Below are positions 44,747-54,360 of a stretch of 64,000 bases of DNA, piece after piece; the stretch's first letter is position 1; every line of letters begins with the position of its first letter. The translations under genes and the position numbers were made by a program. Origin of the DNA: Gemmatales bacterium. GTDB taxonomy: Bacteria > Planctomycetota > Planctomycetia > Gemmatales > HRBIN36. The stretch spans positions 1 to 64,000 of the forward strand of contig JANXCQ010000012.1 in NCBI GenBank assembly GCA_025060195.1, written 5' to 3'. The notes below the pieces were generated by a model, which had not been told where the DNA came from, did no database searches, and saw only the letters and a list, made by a program, of their open reading frames with translations.

Positions 44747-47700
44747 ATGCCAACAGCGCCGCGATTAGACGTCGGACAGGGAGAGAGCAAATTGGCTGCG
44801 AAACCGACCATTGTAGTCGTCGGCTATGGTATGGCGGGAGCGTGCTTCGTCGAGGCGCTGCTCAACAAAGCCCCGGACCGTTATACGATTACCGTCTTCG
44901 GCGAGGAGCCTTATGGCAATTATAATCGCATTCTGCTATCGAGCGTCGTCGCGGGGTTGAAGGAACCGGCGGAGATTTTTCTCAATCCGACGGAGTGGTA
45001 CGAAAAGCACGGCGTGCGTTTGCATCTGGGCGTGCGCGTGGTCAAGATAAATCGGGAGCGGAAAGTTGCTGTCGGTCAACCAAGTCGGCGGGGCGGGGAA
45101 GCGGACGGACGCAGTTTCACGCTGGAAGAGCCCTACGATTATCTCGTGCTGGCGACGGGTTCGCGTCCGTTTGTGCCGCCGATCCCCGGCAGGGAGTTAC
45201 CGGGAGTGTTCGTGTTTCGCACGCTCGACGATTGCCTGGCTATTCTGGAAGCGGCCGAGAAGGCGGAGCGGGCCGTCGTTATCGGGGGCGGTCTGCTTGG
45301 TTTGGAAGCCGCTCGGGGTTTACACGGTCGGGGTGTGCAGGTCAGTGTCGTCGAAATTGCCCCGCACTTGATGGTGCAACAACTTGATCCGCTTGGTGGC
45401 AGAATCTTGCAACGGCAGTTGGAAAAGCTCGGCCTGACGATTTACGTCCAGACCCAGGTGAGCCGCATCCTGGGAGATTCCCACGTCGAAGCGGTGGAAC
45501 TGCATGACGGCAGGCGGATTGAGGCCGACATGGTGGTAATCAGTTGCGGAATTCGGCCTAACGTGGAACTAGCGCGGGAGGCCGGATTGACGGTACAGCG
45601 GGGCATTGTCGTGGACGACCAGTTGCGCACCAGCGACCCCGCTATTTTTGCGATCGGGGAATGTGCAGAACATCGAGGCGTAACCTACGGGATAGTGGAA
45701 CCTGTTTACGAACAGGCAGAGATACTAGCAGAGATCTTGAGCGGTGCGCGCCCCCAAGCACGGTATGAGGGCAGTCGCCTGGCCACCACTTTGAAAGTCA
45801 TCGGGGTGGATCTGACGTCGTTGGGCGAGGTCAAAGAGTGCGACGGGGAAGCCCAGGTATTTGTCGAAGCGGACATGCAAGCGGGGCGGTATCGGAAGCT
45901 CATCGTCAAAGAGGGCCGTGTGCATGGGGCCATTCTGCTGGGGGAGAAAGAGTCGGCCCAGAAACTGCTGTTGTATTACCGTAGCGGCGAGAAATTGCCG
46001 GGGCATCCGTTGGAAGTGTGGTACCAGTTGAGCAAAAACGGTCAGGGGCAGGCCGACAGCGGTGATCACGTCATGTCAGCGGCGAGTTTGCCTGAAGATT
46101 ATCAGATTTGCAACTGCCACCGGGTTCCCAAGCGCGAAATCGTGCGCTGCATCCGCGCGGGAGCCACGTCCATCGAAGCGATCGGTCAAGCCTGTAAGGC
46201 AGGAACGGGCTGCGGCAGTTGTCAGGGGCTATTGGGGCATTTGTTAGCGCACTATGCCCGCCACGCGGTGCAACAAGCGGGCGCCCTGGCCGACACCTCG
46301 CAGAACAAGATCGAACTGATGAAACGGGAGAAAGACGGCCTCGACTCGCTGCCGGACATTTACCGTTACGCCCAATCAGGCAACTGGGAGGAAATGACCG
46401 AGGATGACAAACAGCGGTTCAAGTGGCATGGTTTGTTCTTCCGTAAGCCGACGCCCGGCTATTTCATGTTGCGCATACGCCACACCTGCGGTCAAAGCAA
46501 TGCACGACAGTTTCGCGTCATTGCGGAGCTTTCGGACAAATTTGGCAAGGGCTTCTGTGATCTGACGACGCGGCAGCAGATTCAAATGCGGTGGTTTTCC
46601 ATCCGCGATGTGCCTGAGATTTGGGCGCGCTTAGCGGAAGTTGGCCTGAATAGCAAACAGACCGGCATGGATAATGTGCGCGGTGTGTGCGGGTGTCCGT
46701 TATCGGGCTTGGCAGCGCATGAGCTGTTTGACGCATCGCCTGTGGCGCACGAGTTTACCTCGATTATTCTCGACAATAAGGAGTTCACCAACCTGCCGAG
46801 AAAGTTCAATGTGACCATCACGGGCTGTCTGGAAAACTGTTGTCATACCGAGACTCAGGATCTCGCCTTAGTGCCGAGCTATCGGGAACTGGAAGGTGCC
46901 CAGGTGTTCGGCTTCAACGTGTTGGTGGGCGGTAAGCAAGGTTCCGGAGGGTATACACCGGCGAAGCCGTTGGATGTTTTTGTGCCTCTGAAGGAAGCGG
47001 CGCGATTGTGTGCGGAAATCGTGCGTATTTTCCGTGATCACGGTTCGCGGGAAAGTCGGACGCGGGCGCGTCTGGCCTTTCTGATTCAGGACCGGGGGAT
47101 TCGCTGGTTCCGTCAGGAATTGGAAAAGCGATGGGGCCAGCCCCTCCATCCCGCGGGACCCGAATTGCGTAAGAAGCATCACACCGATCACTTGGGTATC
47201 CAGCCCCAGAAGAAACGTCCTGGAGATTCCGGCCCGCAGTTGTTCTCGGTGGGTTTGCTGGTGCCTGTCGGTCGGATCACGACAGACCAGATGCGGGGCG
47301 TCGCGGATTTGGCCGAACGCTATGGGAACGGACAGATTCGCCTGACCGTGCAACAGAACATCATCATCCCGAATGTTCCCGAAGATCGGCTCAGTGCCCT
47401 CACTGACGAACCGCTTTTGAAAGAATTGCCCATAAATCCGTCGCCGATCCTGCGTGGTCTGGTCTGCTGCACGGGAAATGACTACTGCCACTTTGCGCTG
47501 ATTGACACGAAGGGCTGGGCCTTGCGCGTGGCACGGGAACTGGAACGGCGAACCCAGGGACAAAACATCGCGCCCTTGACGATCCACATGTCGGGCTGTC
47601 CTGCCGGTTGCGGTTTGCATCAGGTGGCGACCATCGGTTTGCAAGCGTGTCGCACGCGAGTGGGCGACGCGGTGGTAGATGCGGCGCACGTCTATGTCAA

Positions 47701-47812
47701 CGGCAAATCGGGACCGAACCCGCAAGTGGCCACCGATGTTATGTACGACGTGCCCTGCGACAAACTCGCCGACGCTCTGGAACCCCTGGTACGTTATCTA
47801 CCCCGCAGTTAG
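44747..47812 (+). CDS. nirB: NirB-NirA fusion: NAD(P)H-dependent assimilatory nitrite reductase
   Basis: 1021 residues; predicted reaction is nitrite to ammonium using NAD(P)H. Residues 20-410 form a NirB-type FAD/NAD reductase (VVVGYGMAGACFVEAL, VVIGGGLLGLEAARG, IFAIGECAEH). Residues 453-495 are a BFD-like [2Fe-2S] domain (C455, C457, C489, C492). Residues about 520-1021 form a complete two-fold nitrite/sulfite reductase. DLTTRQQIQMRWF lies in the first half. The siroheme/[4Fe-4S] ligands in the second are C908-x5-C914 and C951-x3-C955 (SGCPAGCG). The first half has extra Cys at 648, 650, 694, 698 and 699. E. coli NirB (about 847 residues) has only one reductase repeat pair, so this protein joins a NirB reductase to a NirA-size catalytic part. 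The downstream FNT channel supports nitrite as substrate. Confidence 0.9.
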   Translation: MPTAPRLDVGQGESKLAAKPTIVVVGYGMAGACFVEALLNKAPDRYTITVFGEEPYGNYNRILLSSVVAGLKEPAEIFLNPTEWYEKHGVRLHLGVRVVKINRERKVAVGQPSRRGGEADGRSFTLEEPYDYLVLATGSRPFVPPIPGRELPGVFVFRTLDDCLAILEAAEKAERAVVIGGGLLGLEAARGLHGRGVQVSVVEIAPHLMVQQLDPLGGRILQRQLEKLGLTIYVQTQVSRILGDSHVEAVELHDGRRIEADMVVISCGIRPNVELAREAGLTVQRGIVVDDQLRTSDPAIFAIGECAEHRGVTYGIVEPVYEQAEILAEILSGARPQARYEGSRLATTLKVIGVDLTSLGEVKECDGEAQVFVEADMQAGRYRKLIVKEGRVHGAILLGEKESAQKLLLYYRSGEKLPGHPLEVWYQLSKNGQGQADSGDHVMSAASLPEDYQICNCHRVPKREIVRCIRAGATSIEAIGQACKAGTGCGSCQGLLGHLLAHYARHAVQQAGALADTSQNKIELMKREKDGLDSLPDIYRYAQSGNWEEMTEDDKQRFKWHGLFFRKPTPGYFMLRIRHTCGQSNARQFRVIAELSDKFGKGFCDLTTRQQIQMRWFSIRDVPEIWARLAEVGLNSKQTGMDNVRGVCGCPLSGLAAHELFDASPVAHEFTSIILDNKEFTNLPRKFNVTITGCLENCCHTETQDLALVPSYRELEGAQVFGFNVLVGGKQGSGGYTPAKPLDVFVPLKEAARLCAEIVRIFRDHGSRESRTRARLAFLIQDRGIRWFRQELEKRWGQPLHPAGPELRKKHHTDHLGIQPQKKRPGDSGPQLFSVGLLVPVGRITTDQMRGVADLAERYGNGQIRLTVQQNIIIPNVPEDRLSALTDEPLLKELPINPSPILRGLVCCTGNDYCHFALIDTKGWALRVARELERRTQGQNIAPLTIHMSGCPAGCGLHQVATIGLQACRTRVGDAVVDAAHVYVNGKSGPNPQVATDVMYDVPCDKLADALEPLVRYLPRS

Positions 47813-47878
47813 GCGGGTTTCGAGTAGCAAGCGCAATTCAGCAAGGGGCATCGGCCACCCAGAACCGAGGACCAAACA

Positions 47879-48766
47879 ATGCGCCATGGGTATCTGATTG
47901 ACATGGATGGAGTGCTTTGCCGCGGTCGGGAGATGATTCCTGGAGCGGATACGTTTATCCGCGCTCTGCGGCAAGCGCACATTCCTTTTCTGCTGCTTAC
48001 GAACAACAGTCAGCGCTCGCGACGGGATATAGCCACCATGTTGCAGCGCATCGGTATCCCCGTTCTCGAAGAACACATTTTTACCAGCGCCATTGCCACG
48101 GCGCGTTTTCTGGCGCGGATGAAACCGGGAGGCACGGCGTACGTCATTGGGGAGGGGGGACTGACCACGGCGCTGCACATTAATGGTTTTGCCATCGTGG
48201 ACCACGCTCCTGATTTCGTGGTCGTGGGCGAGGGACGCACCGTCAGTTATGAACAATTGGAACAGGCAGTCAGCTTCGTTACCGCCGGTGCCCGCTTGAT
48301 TGCCACCAATTTAGACCCGAATTGTCCGACGGAGTCAGGTTTACGGCCGGGCTGTGGCGCGATTGTCGCGCTTCTGGAAAAAGCCACGGGACGTCAGGCC
48401 TTCAGCGTGGGTAAACCCAGCCCGGTGATGCTCCGCGCCGCCCGCAAAGAACTCAACTTGCGCACCGAGGAGACCTGTATCATCGGTGATACGATGGCCA
48501 CCGACATTCTGGGCGGCGTTCAGCTCGGATTTCATAGCATCCTGGTGCTCTCGGGTTCCACTCGTGCCGAGGATTTGGAGCAATATGCGTTTTGTCCCGA
48601 TTTCGTTGTGGATTCAGTGGCCGATTTGGTGGAACCTTTACTGCGTCAGCCGGACACGCCGTTATGGCGGTCTTTGTCCGTAAGCAGCCCGGCAATTCCA
48701 TCTGGCAGCCAGGTTCAAAGCGGTGGAACGGCACTGCCCAGCGTTCAGAAACAAGCCATCTCTTGA
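47879..48766 (+). CDS. HAD-IIA (NagD-like) phosphatase
   Basis: 295 residues. Motif I is YLIDMDGVLCRG (nucleophile D8, acid D10), motif II is LLLTNNSQRSR, the Lys is in FSVGKPSPVML, and motif III is CIIGDTMATDILGG. A C2-type cap lies between them, as in NagD/4-nitrophenylphosphatase proteins. The substrate is unknown; family members handle sugar phosphates, phosphoglycolate or nucleotides. It is 66 bp after the nitrite reductase and 114 bp before the nitrite channel, on the same strand. It may be a passenger, or a phosphatase needed with siroheme or FAD chemistry, which is speculation. Confidence 0.88.
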   Translation: MRHGYLIDMDGVLCRGREMIPGADTFIRALRQAHIPFLLLTNNSQRSRRDIATMLQRIGIPVLEEHIFTSAIATARFLARMKPGGTAYVIGEGGLTTALHINGFAIVDHAPDFVVVGEGRTVSYEQLEQAVSFVTAGARLIATNLDPNCPTESGLRPGCGAIVALLEKATGRQAFSVGKPSPVMLRAARKELNLRTEETCIIGDTMATDILGGVQLGFHSILVLSGSTRAEDLEQYAFCPDFVVDSVADLVEPLLRQPDTPLWRSLSVSSPAIPSGSQVQSGGTALPSVQKQAIS

Positions 48767-48880
48767 AGGTTCGGAGGCCCCTTGCTGACCACGACCATAT
48801 CCCGCCTCGCCATCGCTCAGCCGACTGGAATCCAGAACCAGCCAGGCTTTCTTCATTCCTAAGAGCAACTGGAGGGAAAA

Positions 48881-49729
48881 ATGTACGCCAAGACCATCGA
48901 AGCCATCAGTGAACAGGCTGCCGCTAAACTGGCGGCGCAAAGACGCTCACTCTTCGGGCATTTCGTCCGCTCGATGCTGGCGGGCATGTACGTGGGCGTG
49001 TCCATCGCCCTGATTTTTACCATTGGCGGTACGTTATCTTCGGGGGCGCCGTTCGTTGTGCGCCTGCTCATGGGTGTGTGCTTCGGCTGTGCGTTGAATT
49101 ACGTCGTGTTTGCCGGGGCGGAACTGTTCACGGGGGCCAACTTGGTACTGACCCTGGGCGTACTGACGCGCCAAGCCCGTGTGAGCGACCTGGTGCAGAA
49201 TTGGGTTTGGACCTGGTTAGGCAACCTGGCGGGCAGCATGCTGTTGGCCTGGATGGTGGTGCAAACCGGATTGTTCGATAACTCAGGCACCACCCAGGGC
49301 GTCTATCAGTTTGTGCAGAATCTGGTGGCGATGAAAATGAATCTGCCCCCGATGCAGTTGTTCTGGCGCGCTGTGTTGGCCAACTGGCTGGTATGTCTGG
49401 GCGTGTGGATGGCGGCCCGGATTCAGACGGAAACCGCCCGCATTCTGATGATCTGGTGGTGCATGTTCACCTTCATCACTTGTGGCTTCGAGCATAGCGT
49501 GGCCAACATGTTTGGCTTATTGTTGGGATTACTTGTGCCTCACGGCGAAAACATCAGTTGGGCGGGGTACTGGTACAATGTGGGCCTGGCTACGTTGGGC
49601 AACATCGTGGGCGGGGCAGTCCTGGTTGCCGGGTTCTATTGGCTTGGCACTCCCGAAATGCGTGCGCAGGTGGCAGCGATGCAGGAGAAGTCGGAAGAGG
49701 TAGCAGCAGAACCTGTTTTATCCAACTGA
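48881..49729 (+). CDS. formate/nitrite transporter family (NirC/FocA-like) channel
   Basis: 282 residues with six hydrophobic segments. The first lies near 28-50 (VRSMLAGMYVGVSIALIFTI) and the third region contains FAGAELFTGANLVL. Mid-chain VLANWLVCLGVWMAARIQTE and later WWCMFTFITCGFEHSVANMF are FNT hallmarks. GGAGGG precedes the ATG. Placed in the same operon as a nitrite reductase, nitrite uptake is the obvious role, acting as a pentameric inner membrane channel. A formate role cannot be excluded by sequence alone. Confidence 0.92.
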   Translation: MYAKTIEAISEQAAAKLAAQRRSLFGHFVRSMLAGMYVGVSIALIFTIGGTLSSGAPFVVRLLMGVCFGCALNYVVFAGAELFTGANLVLTLGVLTRQARVSDLVQNWVWTWLGNLAGSMLLAWMVVQTGLFDNSGTTQGVYQFVQNLVAMKMNLPPMQLFWRAVLANWLVCLGVWMAARIQTETARILMIWWCMFTFITCGFEHSVANMFGLLLGLLVPHGENISWAGYWYNVGLATLGNIVGGAVLVAGFYWLGTPEMRAQVAAMQEKSEEVAAEPVLSN

Positions 49730-50050
49730 GATCTCCCGACCAAAGATTACGCCTAACGGCCGTGCTCCTTAGGACACGGAAAAGTTGGCCCAGGGTCAAG
49801 AGCCTGCGATCACCGTGAACCATCGCTGACCCGCCTCAGCCGATCCTAGTTTAATCTGCTTAGGGCCGCTCAGATCGGCACTGGAGAGGGTTACCCCACC
49901 TGAAAGGGCGCTCTCGATTCGCTTTTGTTACGTTCAACAGAACAGCGCTGGGTCGCTGCAAGGTTGTGCTACCGACTCGTCTAAGTTAAGGCTACGAATT
50001 AAGTAGGCTTTTCGTATTGTTAAAGGGCATCGGTAAATCACCCGAGGGCG
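49730..50050. other. intergenic region after the nitrite operon
   Basis: About 320 bp with no gene. An imperfect hairpin at 49760-49779 (CCGTG-C-TCC, loop TTA, GGA-CACGG) lies 31 bp after the channel stop. It lacks a T-run and could be a weak or Rho-assisted end point. Confidence 0.4.
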
Positions 50051-51499
50051 ATGAACGTCGGAGGCAGCTCGATATTCCTGGATTTTCAACTGCCTAGCGC
50101 GACGACATGGTTTTATTTGTCGTTAGCGTTAGCAGTGGGGTTGTTTGTGCGGTTGCGGCAGTGGTGGACTTGGCAAAATTGGGATGTGCTGTTGCTGTTT
50201 CTCTTAGCCCCGGGCCTACTGTATTTGCGCGACTGCCAAGCAAGGCGTCAGGAAGCTATGCAAGTGTTTGTCCAGACGCTCAGCACGAGTTTGAGCGAGG
50301 CGGCTACGGGGCATGGCATTACCCCCGGGGTGAGCGAGACCGTCTTGCCCTGGAGTCGCGCGCTGGAGGCGACAGCGCGATTCCAACAAGCCGACCGCGG
50401 CGTGCGACGCGCGTATTTGCTGCTTTTGCTCGGAACTGCGGCGTTGCTGCTACGGTGTGTGACCGATTGGTTCTTGCAACGCAGGCAACCGTTCCAGCCT
50501 AACCTAAGCACGGAGGGCCTGCTGTGGTTAGCGATTATGATCCTGGCAGTGTTGAGCGTAACCACGGCCTTGCCTGCCTTCGAAAGGCCCACGAGACCAG
50601 AAAGTGGCACCGTACTCATTGAACGGGCGGAGCAAGTGCTGGCGCGTCAGCCTGTGGTTGAGCGCTTGTTTGACTTAAAGCGGTTGTTGGCGGGGATCGC
50701 CGTTATTTGCCATCTCCTGAACGTGGCAGGGCTGTTCTGGGTGGGCTGCCGACATTTCGGACGGGCGTCGCTGGGGGCATCGGCGGCCCTGTTGTACTTG
50801 CTCCTGCCTTATTCTGCCTATCAGGCCCGCGACCTCTTACATGTGGCGCCCGCGACTTTATTGGTGGGCATGATTGCGGTTTATCGCTGGCCCGGGGTAG
50901 CAGGGTTTCTTTTGGGATTAGGTTGCGCTCTAGTCAATTTCCCGATTTTCCTGGTGCCGCTGTGGACGAGTTATTATGTTGGTCGAGGATTGCGGCGTTT
51001 CCTCATCGGGTTGAGTCTGGCTGTCGCACTACTGGCGCTGGCGCTGTGGTGGGGCGGCAGCTTGTGGCGGGAATGGCAATCGGTCTGGAATTGGCCGGAT
51101 TGGCGCGCCTGGGATGTATCGCGCCGTCCTGCCGGCGAGGGTTTATGGTCCGGAATAGAGTGGCACTATGCCTATCGCGTGCCTTTATTCGTTGCTTACT
51201 TGTTATTAGCCCTAGGCAGCGCCTTCTGGCCTAAGGAAAAAACGCTGGGGCATCTGTTAGCTTGGACAGCAGCCCTGACCATCGGCGTGCAGTTTTGGTA
51301 TGGTCGTGCTGGTGGTACTTATGTGCTGTGGTACGCGCCGTTGCTCGTGTTAATGGTAATGAGGCCAAACTTGCGCGAACTGGAGGAGCGTCCTATACCC
51401 AGTTGGCGGGAGCGCTTACGGGAATGGTGGTACCGCTTCGCCAACCGCACTTCCACCGCGCCAACGCCCCCAACGGCCAGCGGAATCAGCAAAGTGTGA
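50051..51499 (+). CDS. polytopic membrane protein, possibly GT-C-like
   Basis: 482 residues with about ten hydrophobic helices. It opens with WFYLSLALAVGLFVRLRQWW and continues with DVLLLFLLAPGLLYL, a membrane stretch ASLGASAALLYLLLPYSAYQ and HVAPATLLVGMIAVYRWPGV. The YSAYQARDLLHVAPATLL segment between helices and the general layout resemble GT-C glycosyltransferases, but I see no diagnostic acidic motif in the first loop. It is followed after 23 bp by the kinase gene. Function unknown. Confidence 0.6.
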   Translation: MNVGGSSIFLDFQLPSATTWFYLSLALAVGLFVRLRQWWTWQNWDVLLLFLLAPGLLYLRDCQARRQEAMQVFVQTLSTSLSEAATGHGITPGVSETVLPWSRALEATARFQQADRGVRRAYLLLLLGTAALLLRCVTDWFLQRRQPFQPNLSTEGLLWLAIMILAVLSVTTALPAFERPTRPESGTVLIERAEQVLARQPVVERLFDLKRLLAGIAVICHLLNVAGLFWVGCRHFGRASLGASAALLYLLLPYSAYQARDLLHVAPATLLVGMIAVYRWPGVAGFLLGLGCALVNFPIFLVPLWTSYYVGRGLRRFLIGLSLAVALLALALWWGGSLWREWQSVWNWPDWRAWDVSRRPAGEGLWSGIEWHYAYRVPLFVAYLLLALGSAFWPKEKTLGHLLAWTAALTIGVQFWYGRAGGTYVLWYAPLLVLMVMRPNLRELEERPIPSWRERLREWWYRFANRTSTAPTPPTASGISKV

Positions 51500-51522
51500 C
51501 GGATCAAGAGGGCAAGTCTAAG

Positions 51523-52959
51523 ATGCACCGGCAGGAATTCTTCCAGCAACTTGAGCACAGCGGTTTGTTGCTCCTGCCGGCTCTTAAGGAACGGCTCCGA
51601 CGTCCCGATGCCAAAAACTTGGACGGCATGAATCTGGCCCGTCTACTAGTACGGGAACGCTATCTGACGCCCCTGCAAGCTAACTACTTGCTCTCCAGAC
51701 GCGGCGAACAACTCCGCCTGGGGCCTTATAGCATACTAGAGCGTCTGGGGCACGGCGGCATGTCGCGCGTTTACAAAGCGCAGCATTTAGCGACGGGCAT
51801 GGTAGTTGCCCTGAAAATCCTCGACGAACGCCATGCTCAGAACCCCACGGCTCTCGCACGTTTCCGCCGCGAAATTGCCGCGCTGCAACAATTAGAACAC
51901 CCTAATATCGTGCGGGCTTTCGACGCCGCCGAGCATAACGGTCAACTGTACCTGGTTCTGGAATACGTCGAGGGCATTGACTTATTACGTTTAGTCAAGA
52001 AAGTTGGTCGCTTACCCGTACAGTTAGCCGCCTATTGTATCCATGAGGCCGCGCTGGGTTTGCACCATGCCCACCAGCGTGGCATCATCCATCGGGACAT
52101 GAAACCTTCGAACATTATGTTGGAAATCGTTCGGCGAGAGGACACTTCTGCCGCGGTGCAGCGGGTTACTTACGGCCGAGTGAAAATTTTGGACCTCGGT
52201 CTGGCGCGGGTCGATGCCCAGCGGCAACTGGAATCGACGCAACTGACCCGCCTGCATGCCATTATGGGGACGCCCGACTACATGTCCCCCGAACAGGCCC
52301 GCGACAGCCGCAATGCCGACCCCCGCTCCGATATTTACAGTTTAGGCGCCACCCTTTACTTTTGCCTGGCTGGGCAGCCTCCTTTTCCGGAAGGCACCCC
52401 GTTGGAAAAATTGCTTCGCCATCAGACAGAAGAACCGACACCTCTGACCCACTTGAATCCGAGGGTACCAGAGGAATTGGCGCAGTTGGTGCACACCATG
52501 ATGGCCAAAGACCCGCGGCAGCGCCCTCAATCCGCTTGGGAAGTCGCACGCAGCTTACAACGTTGGCACAAGCCCCCGCGGGTTTCCGTGGTCAGTAATG
52601 AGCCCGTCCAACTGCGCGATGAAAACGTTCCCGAGGCAATTCTCCTGTCCGACAAGGAAGAGCCTCGCCCTCAGCCGAAGGCAGTGGCGTCTTCCAGCAT
52701 TCCTGCCCAAACTCATCCGAGTGCTCCCAGTTCAGCGCCTGCCGGCGTGCCCGCGCAAGACGGCGAGCAACCTTCGACGCAAATTTCTGTTTACCTGATC
52801 CCCGCCCAGGACAGGGTCGCCTTGTCCGAAGTTGCAGGGATTCGTAAGCGTAAACAGAGCCAAGACTGGTCAATCTGGATTTGGCTGTTAGTACTCTTTG
52901 CAGGTGTGAACTTCGGATTGCTATTTGTGCTCCTGTTGCGACGCTGGCTCTCGCCCTAA
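51523..52959 (+). CDS. eukaryotic-like Ser/Thr protein kinase
   Basis: 478 residues from the ATG at 51523. The longer frame upstream is the end of the previous gene in another phase. An N-terminal 60-residue helical segment typical of planctomycete kinases (LARLLVRERYLTPLQANYLL) precedes the kinase domain. This has the Gly loop GHGGMSRV (76-83), K98 in VALKIL and HRDMKPSN (190-197). The metal site is DLGLAR (DLG instead of DFG, 224-229), and the P+1 region is MGTPDYMSPEQ. A Pro/Ala/Ser-rich tail and a single membrane helix near the C-terminus (IWIWLLVLFAGVNFGLLFVL) follow, with only a few residues beyond it. The kinase faces the cytoplasm. Confidence 0.92.
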   Translation: MHRQEFFQQLEHSGLLLLPALKERLRRPDAKNLDGMNLARLLVRERYLTPLQANYLLSRRGEQLRLGPYSILERLGHGGMSRVYKAQHLATGMVVALKILDERHAQNPTALARFRREIAALQQLEHPNIVRAFDAAEHNGQLYLVLEYVEGIDLLRLVKKVGRLPVQLAAYCIHEAALGLHHAHQRGIIHRDMKPSNIMLEIVRREDTSAAVQRVTYGRVKILDLGLARVDAQRQLESTQLTRLHAIMGTPDYMSPEQARDSRNADPRSDIYSLGATLYFCLAGQPPFPEGTPLEKLLRHQTEEPTPLTHLNPRVPEELAQLVHTMMAKDPRQRPQSAWEVARSLQRWHKPPRVSVVSNEPVQLRDENVPEAILLSDKEEPRPQPKAVASSSIPAQTHPSAPSSAPAGVPAQDGEQPSTQISVYLIPAQDRVALSEVAGIRKRKQSQDWSIWIWLLVLFAGVNFGLLFVLLLRRWLSP

Positions 52960-53038
52960 AAGGAGTGGTCGGCTACCCTGGGCCCCGCACCTTATTTTTC
53001 CCGCCGCAAGATGACCAACATTCCGAGCGGAGGCAAAT

Positions 53039-54334
53039 ATGCCCGTGGAGGTAGCGTTCTTTGACGCCGACGTGACTGTACCGTTAGGGCACTCGCTTTG
53101 CGGCGGGTGGATTAAGCCCGCGCTCAAAATTGCTACGCCCCTGCGTGGCCTGGGATTTGTGCTGCGCGGCGACGAACCGCCCGTCGTGGTTCTGGCCCTG
53201 GACTGGTGTGGCGTCAGTAACGAGGCGCACCTGCGCATGAGGGAAATTCTGGCCCAAGCGGCCGACACCACGCACGAACGCGTCGCCCTTCACACAGTGC
53301 ATCAACATAACGCCCCGTTCCTTGACGTCGCTGCCTGCCATGAAATCGCCCGCCATCCCGAATTACCACCCATTTGCGACCTGGGATGGTGGGAAAACAT
53401 CACGGGGAAACTGGCCGAACGCTTACGCCACAGCCTGCGCCAGCGCGCTAAGTTGACTCACATCAGCTTCGGACAAGCAAAAGTCGAACAAGTCGCCTCT
53501 AACCGCCGGATCCTCGGACCCGACGGCAAAATCAAATACTGGCGCGGCAGTGCCTGCCGCGACGAACGGGCGCGCGCCGAACCTGAAGGTACCATCGATC
53601 CGTTTCTGAGAACAATCATTTTCTGGTCAAACGACCGTCGGCTCCTGACGCTTCACTACTATGCCACCCATCCCATGAGCTATTACGGCGACGGCGTGGT
53701 GAATAGCGATTTCGTAGGGATGGCTCGCGACCGTTGCGCAGAGGAAGACCGCTCGCCGCACATTTATTTCACTGGCTGCGCCGGCAATGTGGCTGCGGGT
53801 AAGTACAACGACGGCTCCCCCGATAACCGACCGCGACTCGCCCAACGCCTGTACCAAGCCATGCGCAAGGCTGAGCAAGACGCCGAGCGCGTCGCTGTGG
53901 ACAGTTATCGCTGGCTTACGCACCAACTGTTCCTACCGCCGCGTCGCCAACCCGACTGGGACACCCTCCGCGCTATTATTGCTGATCGACAACAATCCAT
54001 AGCCAACCGCAACCGCAGTGCCCTGGAACTCGCCTATCGCTTACGCGCTCATAAGAAAATTCCTCTGACTCTCAGCCGACTTATCCTACATCCCGACGTT
54101 TCCCTCCTGCACTTGCCTGCCGAGGCTTTCGTGGAATATCAGCTTTACGCGCAGAGCCTGGTGCCGAAGCATTTTCTCGCCACGGCTGCCTACTGCGACG
54201 GCGGGCCGTGGTACATACCCCTGAAGCGCTCTTTTGAAGAAGGAGGCTACGAAGTCACCGTAGCCTTTGCCGAACCTGATTCCGAAGCTAAACTGAAAGA
54301 GGCTATCGCCCGCCTACTTCAACCCCACGCCTAA
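53039..54334 (+). CDS. neutral-ceramidase-like (alkaline/neutral ceramidase N-domain) hydrolase
   Basis: 431 residues with no signal peptide visible. It shows the order of landmarks seen in neutral ceramidases. DADVTVPLGHSLCGGW comes near the start, then VVVLALDWCGVSNEAH and HTVHQHNAPFLDV (zinc-type His). After these come ASNRRILG, LHYYATHPMSYYGDGVVNSD followed by FVGMARDRCAEE, and IYFTGCAGNVAAGKYND. It is shorter than classical ceramidases and lacks the C-terminal domain. Substrate could be an N-acyl sugar or lipid. GGAGG lies six bases before the ATG. The Tat-exported Gfo/Idh/MocA gene follows after 26 bp. Confidence 0.7.
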   Translation: MPVEVAFFDADVTVPLGHSLCGGWIKPALKIATPLRGLGFVLRGDEPPVVVLALDWCGVSNEAHLRMREILAQAADTTHERVALHTVHQHNAPFLDVAACHEIARHPELPPICDLGWWENITGKLAERLRHSLRQRAKLTHISFGQAKVEQVASNRRILGPDGKIKYWRGSACRDERARAEPEGTIDPFLRTIIFWSNDRRLLTLHYYATHPMSYYGDGVVNSDFVGMARDRCAEEDRSPHIYFTGCAGNVAAGKYNDGSPDNRPRLAQRLYQAMRKAEQDAERVAVDSYRWLTHQLFLPPRRQPDWDTLRAIIADRQQSIANRNRSALELAYRLRAHKKIPLTLSRLILHPDVSLLHLPAEAFVEYQLYAQSLVPKHFLATAAYCDGGPWYIPLKRSFEEGGYEVTVAFAEPDSEAKLKEAIARLLQPHA

Positions 54335-54360
54335 TCCCCCCAATCATAAGGAGCTCGGCC

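Noticed and set aside
44747-47812. Sulfite reductase instead of nitrite reductase
   Set aside because: The siroheme motifs do not tell them apart, but the NirB-type NAD reductase front, the FNT channel downstream and the sigma-54 promoter favour nitrite.
51262-51522. An 87-codon N-terminal extension of the Ser/Thr kinase
   Set aside because: It overlaps the preceding membrane protein gene in another frame; the ATG at 51523 has GAGGG upstream and gives the N-terminus seen in related kinases.
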